Assembly: GCF_902706035.1 (NCBI RefSeq)
Contig: NZ_CACSJA010000010.1
Coordinates: forward strand, 87,295 to 151,294
Direction: 5' to 3'
DNA: 64,000 nucleotides
Source: Pantoea sp. 18069
GTDB lineage: Bacteria > Pseudomonadota > Gammaproteobacteria > Burkholderiales > Burkholderiaceae_C
Within the stretch, counting starts at the first letter, position 1; each line of letters begins with the position of its first letter. Below, piece by piece: positions 1 to 7,429 of the stretch. The notes beneath the pieces are model-generated. The model saw nothing but the letters and a program-made list of their open reading frames with translations. It did no database searches and was not told where the DNA came from. The translations under genes were made by a program, and so were the position numbers.

Positions 1-263
1 AGGTCAACCCCGAGACCGGGGTGATCGAAGACGCACGCTTCAAGACCTACGGCTGCGGCTCGGCGATCGCTTCGTCGTCGCTGGTGACCGAATGGGTCAA
101 GGGCAAGACCCTGGACCAGGCCGCCGCGCTGAAGAACAGCGAAATTGCCGAGGAACTGGCATTGCCGCCGGTCAAGGTGCACTGCTCCATCCTGGCAGAA
201 GATGCCATCAAGGCAGCAGTCAACGACTACCGTGCCAAGCACGCAGCGGTGGTGGCCGCCTGA
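1..263 (+). CDS. iscU: Fe-S cluster scaffold IscU, 3' part only
   Basis: This is the C-terminal part of the ISC scaffold on which IscS-derived sulfur and iron are assembled into [2Fe-2S] clusters. The window opens inside the gene, so the start and first cysteine are missing. Visible are the [11 protein letters not shown] segment with the second conserved cysteine, the [12 protein letters not shown] helix and the C-terminal [19 protein letters not shown] with the third cysteine. The LPPVK loop is the motif the HscA chaperone recognises. The stop lies one base before the iscA start, so the two are surely cotranscribed; iscS and iscR would be expected just outside the left edge. Confidence 0.95.
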   Translation, partial: VNPETGVIEDARFKTYGCGSAIASSSLVTEWVKGKTLDQAAALKNSEIAEELALPPVKVHCSILAEDAIKAAVNDYRAKHAAVVAA

Positions 264-264
264 G

Positions 265-588
265 ATGGCCATCACGCTCACTGATGCGGCGGCCCGGCAT
301 GTGAGCCGCTACTTGTCCCGCCGGGGCAAGGGGCTGGGCGTGCGTCTGGGTGTGAAGACCACGGGCTGCTCGGGCCTGGCCTACAAGCTCGAGTATGTCG
401 ACGATCAGGCGCCCGAAGACATGGTATTCGAGAACCACGGCGTGAAGATCATCATCGATCCCAAGAGCCTGGCCTATATCGACGGCACCGAGCTGGACTT
501 CGTGCGCGAAGGCCTGAACGAGGGCTTCAAGTTCAACAACCCGAACGAACGCGATCGTTGTGGTTGTGGAGAGAGCTTCCGCGTCTGA
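265..588 (+). CDS. iscA: Iron-sulfur cluster assembly protein IscA
   Basis: A-type carrier that delivers Fe-S clusters to apo-proteins. The 107-residue product has the family's usual length and its three invariant cysteines: Cys35 in [14 protein letters not shown], and Cys99 and Cys101 in the C-terminal CGCGESF. The ATG at 265 was chosen because the sequence [10 protein letters not shown] is the normal N-terminus and it abuts the iscU stop. The much longer upstream extension of this frame overlaps iscU and is not coding. A hairpin terminator-like structure follows before hscB. Confidence 0.96.
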   Translation: MAITLTDAAARHVSRYLSRRGKGLGVRLGVKTTGCSGLAYKLEYVDDQAPEDMVFENHGVKIIIDPKSLAYIDGTELDFVREGLNEGFKFNNPNERDRCGCGESFRV

Positions 589-638
589 GGACGCTTTGCG
601 TGCAGGGTTCCTGCCTGCGTTTTCCCCCGCACCCAACA

Positions 639-670
639 ACCGCCACCGCCTTGCGTGCTGGCGGTTTTTT
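639..670 (+). terminator. Hairpin with T-tract between iscA and hscB
   Basis: ACCGCCA and TGGCGGT form a 7-8 bp stem around a 13-nt loop, followed directly by six T residues. It has the form of an intrinsic terminator but lies inside the ISC operon, only 7 bases before the hscB ATG. It is more likely an attenuating or partial terminator that lowers expression of hscB-hscA-fdx relative to iscU-iscA than a complete stop. Confidence 0.6.
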
Positions 671-676
671 ATTGAT

Positions 677-1195
677 ATGAATCTTCAATCCGACGACTTC
701 GAGCTATTTGCCGTGCCCGCGCAGTTCGCGCAGGACCGTGCGCACATTGACAGCCGCTGGAAGGAGCTGCAGCGCGAAGCCCACCCCGACCGCTTTGCGG
801 CACAGGGCGCGGCGGCCCAGCGCGTGGCCATGCAGTGGTCGGTGCGCATCAACGAGGCCTACCAGCGCCTCAAGGACCCACTCAAGCGCGCGGCCTACCT
901 GTGCGAGATGCGCGGCGCGCCCTTGCGCGCCGAGGACAACACGGCCATGCCGGTGGCGTTCCTGATGCAGCAGATGGAGTGGCGCGAAGCGCTGGAAGAG
1001 GCGCAGGCCGAAGCCGATGTCGACCGGCTCGATGACGAAGTGTCGCAAGCCCGCCGCAGCCTGCTGGCCGAATGCGCGCGGCTGCTCGACGACGCCCGGG
1101 ATCCCGCGGGCGCGGCCCAGCAGGTGAGAGCCCTTATGTTTGTTGCACGTTTTGCGCGCGACATCGAGGCCCGGCGAGAGCAACTGCAACAATAG
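677..1195 (+). CDS. hscB: Fe-S assembly co-chaperone HscB
   Basis: J-domain co-chaperone that brings IscU to HscA and stimulates its ATPase. The 172-residue protein has an N-terminal J-domain with the HPD triad at residues 36-38 (REAHPDRF). The C-terminal helical domain is acidic and typical of the family. The ATG at 677 gives the normal N-terminus (MNLQSDDFELF); the open frame upstream of it runs through a terminator-like hairpin and is excluded. It lies between iscA and hscA in the canonical ISC order. Confidence 0.95.
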   Translation: MNLQSDDFELFAVPAQFAQDRAHIDSRWKELQREAHPDRFAAQGAAAQRVAMQWSVRINEAYQRLKDPLKRAAYLCEMRGAPLRAEDNTAMPVAFLMQQMEWREALEEAQAEADVDRLDDEVSQARRSLLAECARLLDDARDPAGAAQQVRALMFVARFARDIEARREQLQQ

Positions 1196-1289
1196 ACTCC
1201 TCTGCGGGCGGCTCTGAAGCACCCCATGTTTTCCAGGAAGGCGCGAACTGCTCGGGCAGGCGCCTGCACCCCATTTTTCGAGAGTTCCC

Positions 1290-3158
1290 ATGGCGCTTTT
1301 GCAGATTTCCGAACCCGGTCAGTCCCCCGATCCGCACCAGCGGCGCATCGCCGTCGGCATTGACCTGGGCACGACCCATTCCCTGGTGGCCGCGGTGCGC
1401 AATGGCGTGGCCGAATGCCTGCCCGATGACCAGGGCCGCGTGCTGCTGCCGTCGATCGTGAATTACGCCGAGCAGGGCAAGCGCCTGATTGGCGACGCCG
1501 CCGTTGCGGCCCAGAGCACCGATCCGCAAAACACCATTGTCTCGGTCAAGCGCTTCATGGGCCGCGGCCTCAATGACGTCGCCGATGCGCAAAGCCTGCC
1601 CTATGTGTTCGTGCAGCAAGAAGGCCAGGGCGGCATGGTTTCGCTGCAGACCCGCGCCGGCGTCAAGACGCCGGTGGAAATCAGCGCCGAAATCCTCGCC
1701 ACGCTGCGCTTTCGCGCCGAAGACAGCTTCGACGACGAACTCTATGGCGCGGTGATCACCGTGCCCGCGTACTTTGACGACGCCCAGCGCCAGGCGACCA
1801 AGGATGCGGCCCAACTGGCCGGCATCAACCTGCTGCGCCTGATCAACGAGCCGACCGCGGCAGCCATCGCCTACGGTCTGGACAATGCCAGCGAAGGCGT
1901 CTATGCGGTCTATGACCTGGGCGGCGGCACGTTCGACATCTCCATCCTGCGCCTGACGCAAGGCGTGTTCGAAGTGATTGCCACGGGCGGCGACTCGGCC
2001 CTGGGCGGTGACGACTACGACGCGGCGCTGGCGCAATGGGTGCTGGCGCAAACCGGCGCGCAGGCGCCTACGGCCGAAGACAAGGCCGCAGTGCGCCTGG
2101 CCGCGCGCCGCTGCAAGGAGGCGCTGACGGACGCGGCGAGCGCGACATTCCGCGCCGAGCTGGGCACGGGCGCCGTGGCGCTCGAAGTCACGCGCGAGCA
2201 GTTCAACACCGCGACGCAGGCGCTCACGGCGCGCTCGCTGGCCGCCGTGCGCCGTGCGCTGCGCGACGCGGATCTTGCCAAGGACGAAGTCCAGGGCGTG
2301 GTCATGGTCGGCGGCTCCACGCGCATGCCCCAGGTGCAGGCGGCCGTGGGCGAATTCTTCGGCCAGACGCCGCTCACCAACCTGAACCCCGACGAAGTCG
2401 TGGCGCTGGGCGCGGCCATACAGGCCAACCAGCTGGCCGGCAACAGCTCGGCCGACGACCTGCTGCTGCTGGACGTGATTCCGCTGTCGCTGGGCGTGGA
2501 GACCATGGGCGGGCTGGTCGAGCGCATCGTCGCGCGCAACGAAACCATTCCCACGGCGCGCGCCCAGGACTTCACGACCTATGTCGACGGCCAGACGGCG
2601 CTGGCCATCCACGTGGTGCAGGGCGAGCGCGACCTGGTCGCCGACTGCCGCAGCCTCGCGCGCTTCGAGCTGCGCGGCATTCCGCCCAGGGCCGCGGGCG
2701 CGGCGCGCATACGCGTGACGTTCACTGTGGACGCCGACGGCCTGCTGTCCGTGGGCGCGAAGGAGCAGATCAGCGGCGTCGAGGCGCACATCGACGTCAA
2801 GCCGTCGTACGGCCTGTCGGACGAGCAGATCGCGCGCATGCTGCAGGACGGCTTCGCCACCGCGGCGCAGGACATGCAGGCGCGGGCGCTGGTCGAGGCG
2901 CGCGTGGACGCCGACCGCATGCTGATTGCCACGCAAAGCGCGCTGGACGCCGATGGCGATCTGCTCACGGCGCCCGAGCGCGAGGCCGTCGATGCACTGA
3001 TGGCCACGCTGCGCGAGCAGCAGACCTCGACCGACCCGGCCGTGGTCGAAGCCGCGACCCAGGCCCTGGCCAAGGGCACCGAAGCTTTCGCGGCCCAGCG
3101 CATGAACCGCGGCATCGTCCAGGCCCTGGCGGGCAAGAACGTACACAGCATTTCCTGA
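1290..3158 (+). CDS. hscA: Fe-S assembly chaperone HscA (Hsp70 family)
   Basis: Specialised Hsp70 that uses ATP to release the cluster from IscU. The 622-residue protein matches the family length. The nucleotide-binding domain has the phosphate-1 motif [14 protein letters not shown] near residue 23, the [11 protein letters not shown] segment, the phosphate-2 motif [10 protein letters not shown] and the [11 protein letters not shown] adenosine motif. A substrate-binding domain follows from about residue 390. A 94-bp gap separates it from hscB, with no obvious terminator, and fdx begins 19 bp downstream. The large minus-strand open frame across this gene is a composition artefact. Confidence 0.97.
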   Translation: MALLQISEPGQSPDPHQRRIAVGIDLGTTHSLVAAVRNGVAECLPDDQGRVLLPSIVNYAEQGKRLIGDAAVAAQSTDPQNTIVSVKRFMGRGLNDVADAQSLPYVFVQQEGQGGMVSLQTRAGVKTPVEISAEILATLRFRAEDSFDDELYGAVITVPAYFDDAQRQATKDAAQLAGINLLRLINEPTAAAIAYGLDNASEGVYAVYDLGGGTFDISILRLTQGVFEVIATGGDSALGGDDYDAALAQWVLAQTGAQAPTAEDKAAVRLAARRCKEALTDAASATFRAELGTGAVALEVTREQFNTATQALTARSLAAVRRALRDADLAKDEVQGVVMVGGSTRMPQVQAAVGEFFGQTPLTNLNPDEVVALGAAIQANQLAGNSSADDLLLLDVIPLSLGVETMGGLVERIVARNETIPTARAQDFTTYVDGQTALAIHVVQGERDLVADCRSLARFELRGIPPRAAGAARIRVTFTVDADGLLSVGAKEQISGVEAHIDVKPSYGLSDEQIARMLQDGFATAAQDMQARALVEARVDADRMLIATQSALDADGDLLTAPEREAVDALMATLREQQTSTDPAVVEAATQALAKGTEAFAAQRMNRGIVQALAGKNVHSIS

Positions 3159-3177
3159 TTGCTATAGAAGAGACCCC

Positions 3178-3516
3178 ATGCCTGTCATCAAAATACTGCC
3201 CCACGCCGAATACTGTCCCCAGGGCGCCGAGCTGCAGGTGCCCGCCGGCACGTCGATCTGCGAAGCCCTGCTGGACAACAACATCAAGATCGAGCACGCC
3301 TGCGACATGGTCTGTGCCTGCACCACCTGCCACGTGATCGTGCGCGCGGGCTTCAACTCGCTCAACGAAGCCGAGGAAGAGGAAGAAGACCTGCTGGACC
3401 GCGCCTGGGGCCTGGAGCCGCTGTCGCGCCTGAGCTGCCAGGCCATCCTGGCGCAGGAAGACGTGACCGTCGAAATCCCCAAGTACTCGATCAACCACGC
3501 CAAGGAAAACCACTGA
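3178..3516 (+). CDS. fdx: ISC-type [2Fe-2S] ferredoxin
   Basis: Electron donor for Fe-S cluster assembly. The 112-residue protein has the adrenodoxin-type ligand set at Cys42, Cys48, Cys51 and Cys87, the same positions I recall for Escherichia coli Fdx, in ACDMVCACTTCHV and RLSCQA. An acidic patch (EAEEEEEDLLDRAW) between the third and fourth ligands is typical of the ISC subgroup and binds partners. It is the last ISC gene, with dnaQ starting two bases after its stop. Confidence 0.96.
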   Translation: MPVIKILPHAEYCPQGAELQVPAGTSICEALLDNNIKIEHACDMVCACTTCHVIVRAGFNSLNEAEEEEEDLLDRAWGLEPLSRLSCQAILAQEDVTVEIPKYSINHAKENH

Positions 3517-3517
3517 G

Positions 3518-4228
3518 ATGTCGCGCCTGATTGTCCTTGATACCGAAACCACGGGCCTGTCCGCCGAGAACGGCGACCGTATCATCGAGCTCGGTTGCGT
3601 GGAGCTGCTCAACCGCAAGCTCACCGGCAACAACCTGCACATGTATTTCAATGCGGGCCGTGACAGCCACGAAGACGCATTGCGGGTGCACGGCATCACC
3701 ACCGAGTTCCTCAAGGACAAGCCGCGCTTCGAGCAGCAGGTCGACCAGATCCTGGCCTACCTGCAGGGCGCCGAGATCATCATCCACAACGCGCCGTTCG
3801 ACGTTGGCTTCCTGAACAAGGAGCTCCAGCGCGTGGGCAAGCCGCCGCTCAAGAGCTGGGTCGAAGGCGTGATCGACACCCTGGCCATGGCCAAGGAGCG
3901 CTACCCGGGCAAGCGCAATTCGCTTGACTCGCTGTGCGATCGCCTGGGCGTCGACAATTCGGGCCGCACGCTGCACGGCGCGTTGCTGGATGCGGAACTG
4001 CTGGCCGACGTCTACATCAACCTCACGCGCGGCCAGGACGCGCTCTTGATCAGCGACGAGCCGCAGGAAGACGCGTCTGGCCTGCCCATCGTCGCCCTCG
4101 ATCTGCGCAGCATCATCTTGCCCGTCATCCAGGCCAGCGAACAGGAATGCGCGGCGCACGAAGCGGTCCTGGCCCAGATCGACAAGGCCTGCAGCGGCAA
4201 GACAATCTGGCGCAGTTTGCCCGGGTAG
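3518..4228 (+). CDS. dnaQ: DNA polymerase III epsilon subunit (3'-5' proofreading exonuclease)
   Basis: Proofreading exonuclease of the replicative polymerase. The 236-residue protein has the three DEDDh motifs: ExoI LDTETTG with Asp8 and Glu10, ExoII HNAPFDVGFLNKE, and ExoIII HGALLDAELLADVY with the catalytic His and Asp. The C-terminal tail would contact the polymerase alpha subunit. It starts one base after the fdx stop and is probably cotranscribed with the ISC genes, which is common in related Burkholderiales genomes. Confidence 0.93.
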   Translation: MSRLIVLDTETTGLSAENGDRIIELGCVELLNRKLTGNNLHMYFNAGRDSHEDALRVHGITTEFLKDKPRFEQQVDQILAYLQGAEIIIHNAPFDVGFLNKELQRVGKPPLKSWVEGVIDTLAMAKERYPGKRNSLDSLCDRLGVDNSGRTLHGALLDAELLADVYINLTRGQDALLISDEPQEDASGLPIVALDLRSIILPVIQASEQECAAHEAVLAQIDKACSGKTIWRSLPG

Positions 4229-4272
4229 TCCGGAAATCTGTGCCATAATAGCGGTCTTGTCGCAGCAGACAA

Positions 4273-4347
4273 GGGCGATTAGCTCAGCGGTAGAGCACTG
4301 CCTTCACACGGCAGGGGTCACATGTTCGAACCATGTATCGCCCACCA
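4273..4347 (+). tRNA. tRNA-Val(CAC), copy 1
   Basis: A 75-nt cloverleaf with an encoded CCA end. The acceptor stem GGGCGAT pairs with ATCGCCC, the anticodon stem CTGCC pairs with GGCAG around loop TTCACAC (anticodon CAC, reading GTG), and the T arm is ACATG-TTCGAAC-CATGT. A CATAAT box at 4244-4249, 24 bp upstream, could be the -10 element. A strong terminator follows immediately. It differs by one base in the D loop and a few in the acceptor stem from the copy at 7119. Confidence 0.96.
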
Positions 4348-4352
4348 ATTTG

Positions 4353-4388
4353 AAAACCCTCTTGAGTTCAGGCTCGAGAGGGTTTTTT
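4353..4388 (+). terminator. Intrinsic terminator of tRNA-Val copy 1
   Basis: A 14-bp inverted repeat (AAAACCCTCTTGAG with CTCGAGAGGGTTTT, one G-T wobble) has a 6-nt loop TTCAGG and ends in a T-tract. It starts 6 bases after the tRNA CCA end, as expected for a monocistronic tRNA transcript. Confidence 0.9.
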
Positions 4389-4405
4389 CTTTTGTGCGCC
4401 CAGCA

Positions 4406-4430
4406 TGAACTGACCCCAAAAAGCTGGACA
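4406..4430 (+). mobile_element. Possible terminal fragment of an IS3-family insertion sequence
   Basis: The 25-bp string beginning TGAACTGACCCCAAAA and ending GCTGGACA resembles the terminal inverted repeats I recall for IS3-family elements (TGAACTG..CCCCAAAAAGTTGGACA). No transposase or second end is visible here, so it would be a tip left by deletion. It sits directly against the intron RT remnant that follows. The identification rests on memory of the consensus. Confidence 0.45.
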
Positions 4431-4436
4431 GACTGT

Positions 4437-4649
4437 ATCCAGCAGGCAGTGCTGCAATTCCTGATCGACCCCGGCTTCAGCGAACACAGCTACGGGTTGC
4501 TCCCGGGCAGACGGGCCCACGGGCCCACGGGCCCACGGGGCTACGTGCAATCGGGCCGGCGCGTGTTGGTGGACGTGGACTTGGGCAAATTCTTTGATCG
4601 TGTCGACCACGACATTCTGATCGGCCGCTTGAGAAGGCGTGTCGATGCC
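4437..4649 (+). pseudogene. Group II intron reverse transcriptase/maturase fragment
   Basis: About 70 codons encode a piece of the finger-palm region of a group II intron RT: IQQAVLQFLIDPGFSEHSYG, LLPGRRAH, then VDVDLGKFFDRVDHDILIGR. This matches the usual order IQQAV..., FSEHSYGFRPGRSAH..., VDLDLEKFFDRVNHDVL. The first catalytic aspartate region (VDVDLGKFFD) is present. The N-terminus, the YADD catalytic motif, the maturase domain and intron RNA structure are absent, so it is inactive. An 8-bp tandem repeat interrupts it. Its position between a tRNA gene and mtlD suggests residue of a past insertion. Confidence 0.8.
4512..4535. repeat. Tandem 3 x 8-bp repeat CGGGCCCA inside the RT relic
   Basis: CGGGCCCA is repeated three times perfectly, followed by a partial fourth unit (CGGGG). 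The total of 24 bp keeps the frame of the decayed RT, encoding HGPTGPR where functional relatives have an unrelated helix. It looks like slippage after the gene lost function. Confidence 0.8.
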
Positions 4650-4697
4650 AGTAGCTGCCTGGCAAGTACCCCGAAAAGTTCCAGGCCTTCCGGAATT

Positions 4698-4737
4698 TTT
4701 GGCGCCGGATTTTCGTTTTGCAACGTTTGGCGCCAAA
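4698..4737. promoter_or_regulatory. Candidate operator upstream of mtlD
   Basis: The 12-bp perfect palindrome TTTGGCGCCAAA lies at 4726-4737, and its half TTTGGCGCC also occurs at 4698-4706, 28 bp upstream. The pair lies 41-80 bp before the mtlD ATG, where a regulator or promoter element would be expected. No regulator gene is adjacent, so the binding protein is unknown. Confidence 0.4.
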
Positions 4738-4777
4738 ATGTCCTATTGCACTGCAGCAATCAAAGGAAAGGATCTGG

Positions 4778-6946
4778 ATGCTTCAATTCAAGGACAAGCA
4801 AATCGACACCGCAATTTTCGACATGGACGGAACCATGTTCGACACCGAACGACTGCGGTTCAAAACCCTCTCTCAGGCGTCCCAAGAACTGTTTGACAAG
4901 CCTTTCACCGAAGCCGTGCTCATGGGCTCGCTGGGTCTGAGCGCCACCAAGGCTGAAGAGCTTGCCAAACAGCACTACGGAGATGCATTTCCCTATGCCG
5001 CCATACGCCTGCGTGCGGACGAGCTGGAGCTGGCGCACGTGCGCACCCATGGCGTGCCCATCAAGCCGGGCCTGCTGCCGGTGCTCGAGCGCCTGCGCAA
5101 GTCGGGGCTGAAGATGGCGGTGGCGACATCGAGCCGCCGGGCGATTGCCGAGGAGTACCTCATCAATGCCAATATCTTCAAGTACTTCGATCTGTGCGTC
5201 TGCGGCGACGAGGTGACGCACGGCAAGCCGCACCCGGAAATATTCCTGCGCGCAGCCGATGCGCTCAACAGCCTGCCCGAGCGCAGCCTGATGTTCGAGG
5301 ATTCCGAAAACGGACTGCGCTCGGCCGCCGACGCCGGCGGGGTGGCCATTCTGATCGAGGACATCAAGGTGCCCAGCCCCGAAGTGGCCGCGCGCGCCTT
5401 CGCCCGCTACAGCGACCTGCGCAGCTTCCTGGCCGATCTGTCGGACTGGACGCCGAAGATGGCCATGCCGGCCGTGACCGACCCCTTTCCCCAGGCCGTG
5501 AACCAGCTCAAGGCGGGAATCCATGGCTTCGGCGCCATGGGCGGCGGCTATCTGGCGCAGGTGTTTTCGCACTGGGACGGGTATACGCGGCCCTGCGAAA
5601 TCATTGCCTCCACGGGCAATGCGCTGCTGCGCGAAGCCGTCAATGCGTTTGGCAGGTTCAGCGTGCGCTACGGAAGCCTGTCGTTCGACCAGACCATAGA
5701 GCAGATGCGCGTGGTGGACGCGGCAGACGTGCCGGCCGTCGCCGGCATGTACCGCGATTGCGAGATCGTTGCGCTGTGCCTGCCGGAGCAGGCCATGGCG
5801 ACGCAGGCCGGCGTGATTGCCCAGGGCCTGGCGGATCGCCTTGCGGCGCACGGCCGTGCGCTGACCGTGCTGGTCGTGCTCAACAAGGTGGGCGGCGCGC
5901 AGTTCGTGCGCGATCACGTGGCCGCAGCGCTGGAGCTGAAGGCATCGGCAAGCGATTGCGAAGAGATACTGGCGCGCACGCACTTCTGTGAAACCGTGGT
6001 CACCCGGATGGTCTCCAAGCTCTCCGAAGAGGCGCTCATGCGGCAACTGCGCATCAAGCGCGACCTCTACGAGAAGAACGTCGCCGCCGTGCGCGAGGCG
6101 GCCGTAGACAACGTGGGGTGGGGCGATGACCTGGGCGACGGGGACATGGAGGCGATCACGCCCATCGTCAATACCTTGCGCGATGCGGGCGAGCCCGCGA
6201 GTGCGCTGGCCCCGCTGCACCTGATCCTGTTCAATGGCGAGACGGACATGCCGCTCTATGCCCAGCGTGGCGGAAGCCTGCTGGAGCATCTGTGCCAGAT
6301 CGACACCGTCGACGACATCGGTGAAATCCAGACGCTCAAGAACCGGTTGTGGAACGGCACGCACGCCATCATTGCCTGGTATGCCGCGCTGCTGGGCCAT
6401 CCGAGCATCGGCCATTCCATGGGGGATGCGCGCGTGCAGGCGCTGATGGACCGCTTGCTTGACGCCGAGCTGGCACCCGCGCTGCAAGCGGCGTTCCCGG
6501 CAATGGAGTCGCGCCTGCCGGAGTTCATCAATACGTTTCGCCGCCGCTGCGAGCATGCCTTCAAGGATCCGTGCGCGCGCGTCGGCCGCGACCCCTTGCG
6601 CAAACTCCAGCGCGACGAGCGCGTGCTTGGCAGCCTCGCCATGGCGCGGGCCCAGGGCATCGCCGCGCCGGGGCTGGCCTTCGGGGCCGCCCTGGCGGTG
6701 CACTATGCGCTGCACCATCCCGATGCCGCCGACGACGCCGAATGCCTGACGATCCGTGAGATCCATGCGCAACGCGGCGCGCTGCAGGATGTGCTGACCT
6801 GGCGGGGCGACTATTACGGCCAGCCGTATCCCGGACTGGACGCCGTCGAGGACGCCGCAGAGATCGCGGCAGTGCAATGGCATTTCGATCGCCTGCAGGC
6901 CGAGGGCGAGGGCTATCTGTCGGCACCCGCGCTCGGGGGGGCCTGA
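4778..6946 (+). CDS. mtlD: Bifunctional HAD phosphatase / mannitol-1-phosphate 5-dehydrogenase
   Basis: A 722-residue fusion expected to reduce fructose-6-phosphate to mannitol-1-phosphate and then dephosphorylate it to mannitol. Residues 1-230 form a HAD phosphatase with FDMDGT (nucleophile Asp15, Asp17), VATSS, GKPHPE and FEDSENG. From about residue 246 a polyol dehydrogenase follows, with the dinucleotide loop HGFGAMGGG and the long-chain polyol dehydrogenase signature KNRLWNGTH (Lys521, Asn526, His529). This order is that of the Acinetobacter baylyi osmostress enzyme MtlD. The ATG at 4778 has an AAAGGAAAGG ribosome site. It lies alone between two tRNA-Val genes; no mannitol PTS is nearby, so synthesis of a compatible solute is more likely than mannitol use. 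Confidence 0.88.
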   Translation: MLQFKDKQIDTAIFDMDGTMFDTERLRFKTLSQASQELFDKPFTEAVLMGSLGLSATKAEELAKQHYGDAFPYAAIRLRADELELAHVRTHGVPIKPGLLPVLERLRKSGLKMAVATSSRRAIAEEYLINANIFKYFDLCVCGDEVTHGKPHPEIFLRAADALNSLPERSLMFEDSENGLRSAADAGGVAILIEDIKVPSPEVAARAFARYSDLRSFLADLSDWTPKMAMPAVTDPFPQAVNQLKAGIHGFGAMGGGYLAQVFSHWDGYTRPCEIIASTGNALLREAVNAFGRFSVRYGSLSFDQTIEQMRVVDAADVPAVAGMYRDCEIVALCLPEQAMATQAGVIAQGLADRLAAHGRALTVLVVLNKVGGAQFVRDHVAAALELKASASDCEEILARTHFCETVVTRMVSKLSEEALMRQLRIKRDLYEKNVAAVREAAVDNVGWGDDLGDGDMEAITPIVNTLRDAGEPASALAPLHLILFNGETDMPLYAQRGGSLLEHLCQIDTVDDIGEIQTLKNRLWNGTHAIIAWYAALLGHPSIGHSMGDARVQALMDRLLDAELAPALQAAFPAMESRLPEFINTFRRRCEHAFKDPCARVGRDPLRKLQRDERVLGSLAMARAQGIAAPGLAFGAALAVHYALHHPDAADDAECLTIREIHAQRGALQDVLTWRGDYYGQPYPGLDAVEDAAEIAAVQWHFDRLQAEGEGYLSAPALGGA

Positions 6947-7118
6947 GCCCGCCGGGCTTGCAGCAAGCTGGTGCAGGAATGCCCCGGGATTGCACGGCCA
7001 TGCACATGCGCCAGCGCTGCAAAAAAGACAGCCGATTCGCTTTGGTGGTCTGCGCGATGGTGCTAGAATCGATGGATCGACAGACAGCACAGTGTGCTTG
7101 TCACGTTGAACAGTATTG

Positions 7119-7193
7119 GGGTGATTAGCTCAGTGGTAGAGCACTGCCTTCACACGGCAGGGGTCACATGTTCGAACCATGTATTACCCACCA
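7119..7193 (+). tRNA. tRNA-Val(CAC), copy 2
   Basis: A 75-nt cloverleaf with encoded CCA and anticodon CAC in loop TTCACAC. The acceptor stem GGGTGAT pairs with ATTACCC, including one G-T wobble. From the D arm to the T arm it is identical to copy 1 except for one D-loop base. A TAGAAT box at 7064-7069 may be its -10 element. An intrinsic terminator follows. Confidence 0.96.
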
Positions 7194-7199
7194 GACAAG

Positions 7200-7235
7200 A
7201 AACCTCTTGAATCATGGATTCAAGAGGTTTTTTTT
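7200..7235 (+). terminator. Intrinsic terminator of tRNA-Val copy 2
   Basis: AAACCTCTTGAATC and GATTCAAGAGGTTT form a 14-bp stem with loop ATG, followed by five further T residues. It begins 7 bases after the tRNA 3' end. Confidence 0.92.
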
Positions 7236-7398
7236 CGTCCACTGCCTGTGAAGGGGGCAGGGGTGCGCGGCGAGCGGCGCACGTTGGCGCATCGGAAGCC
7301 AACGCGCGAATCCTGGTTCATTGTGAACCTGCAGCACATCAGGCCTTTTCGGCGCCAGCATGCCGATCATGGTGCGACAGGCTCACCACGCACGGCTG

Positions 7399-7429
7399 AA
7401 CTGAGCCGCATTCAGGTGGAGGCTCAGTT
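7399..7429 (-). terminator. Hairpin at the end of the minus-strand cluster
   Basis: AACTGAGCC (7399-7407) and GGCTCAGTT (7421-7429) form a perfect 9-bp stem with a 13-nt loop, overlapping the stop codon of the Bug gene at 7424. No T-run follows on the minus strand, so it may protect the transcript 3' end rather than terminate on its own. The rest of 7236-7398 shows nothing recognisable. Confidence 0.4.

Noticed and set aside
1134..3146. 670-codon minus-strand open frame across hscA
   Set aside because: Shadow of a GC-rich gene: low-complexity, Arg/His/Gln-rich translation without family motifs, fully antisense to a clear hscA.
4437..4649. Functional group II intron or retron
   Set aside because: Only a finger-palm piece remains; no YADD motif, no maturase domain and no catalytic RNA structure seen.
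4760..7090. 776-codon minus-strand open frame across mtlD
   Set aside because: Antisense to mtlD, whose two sets of catalytic motifs are intact on the plus strand.
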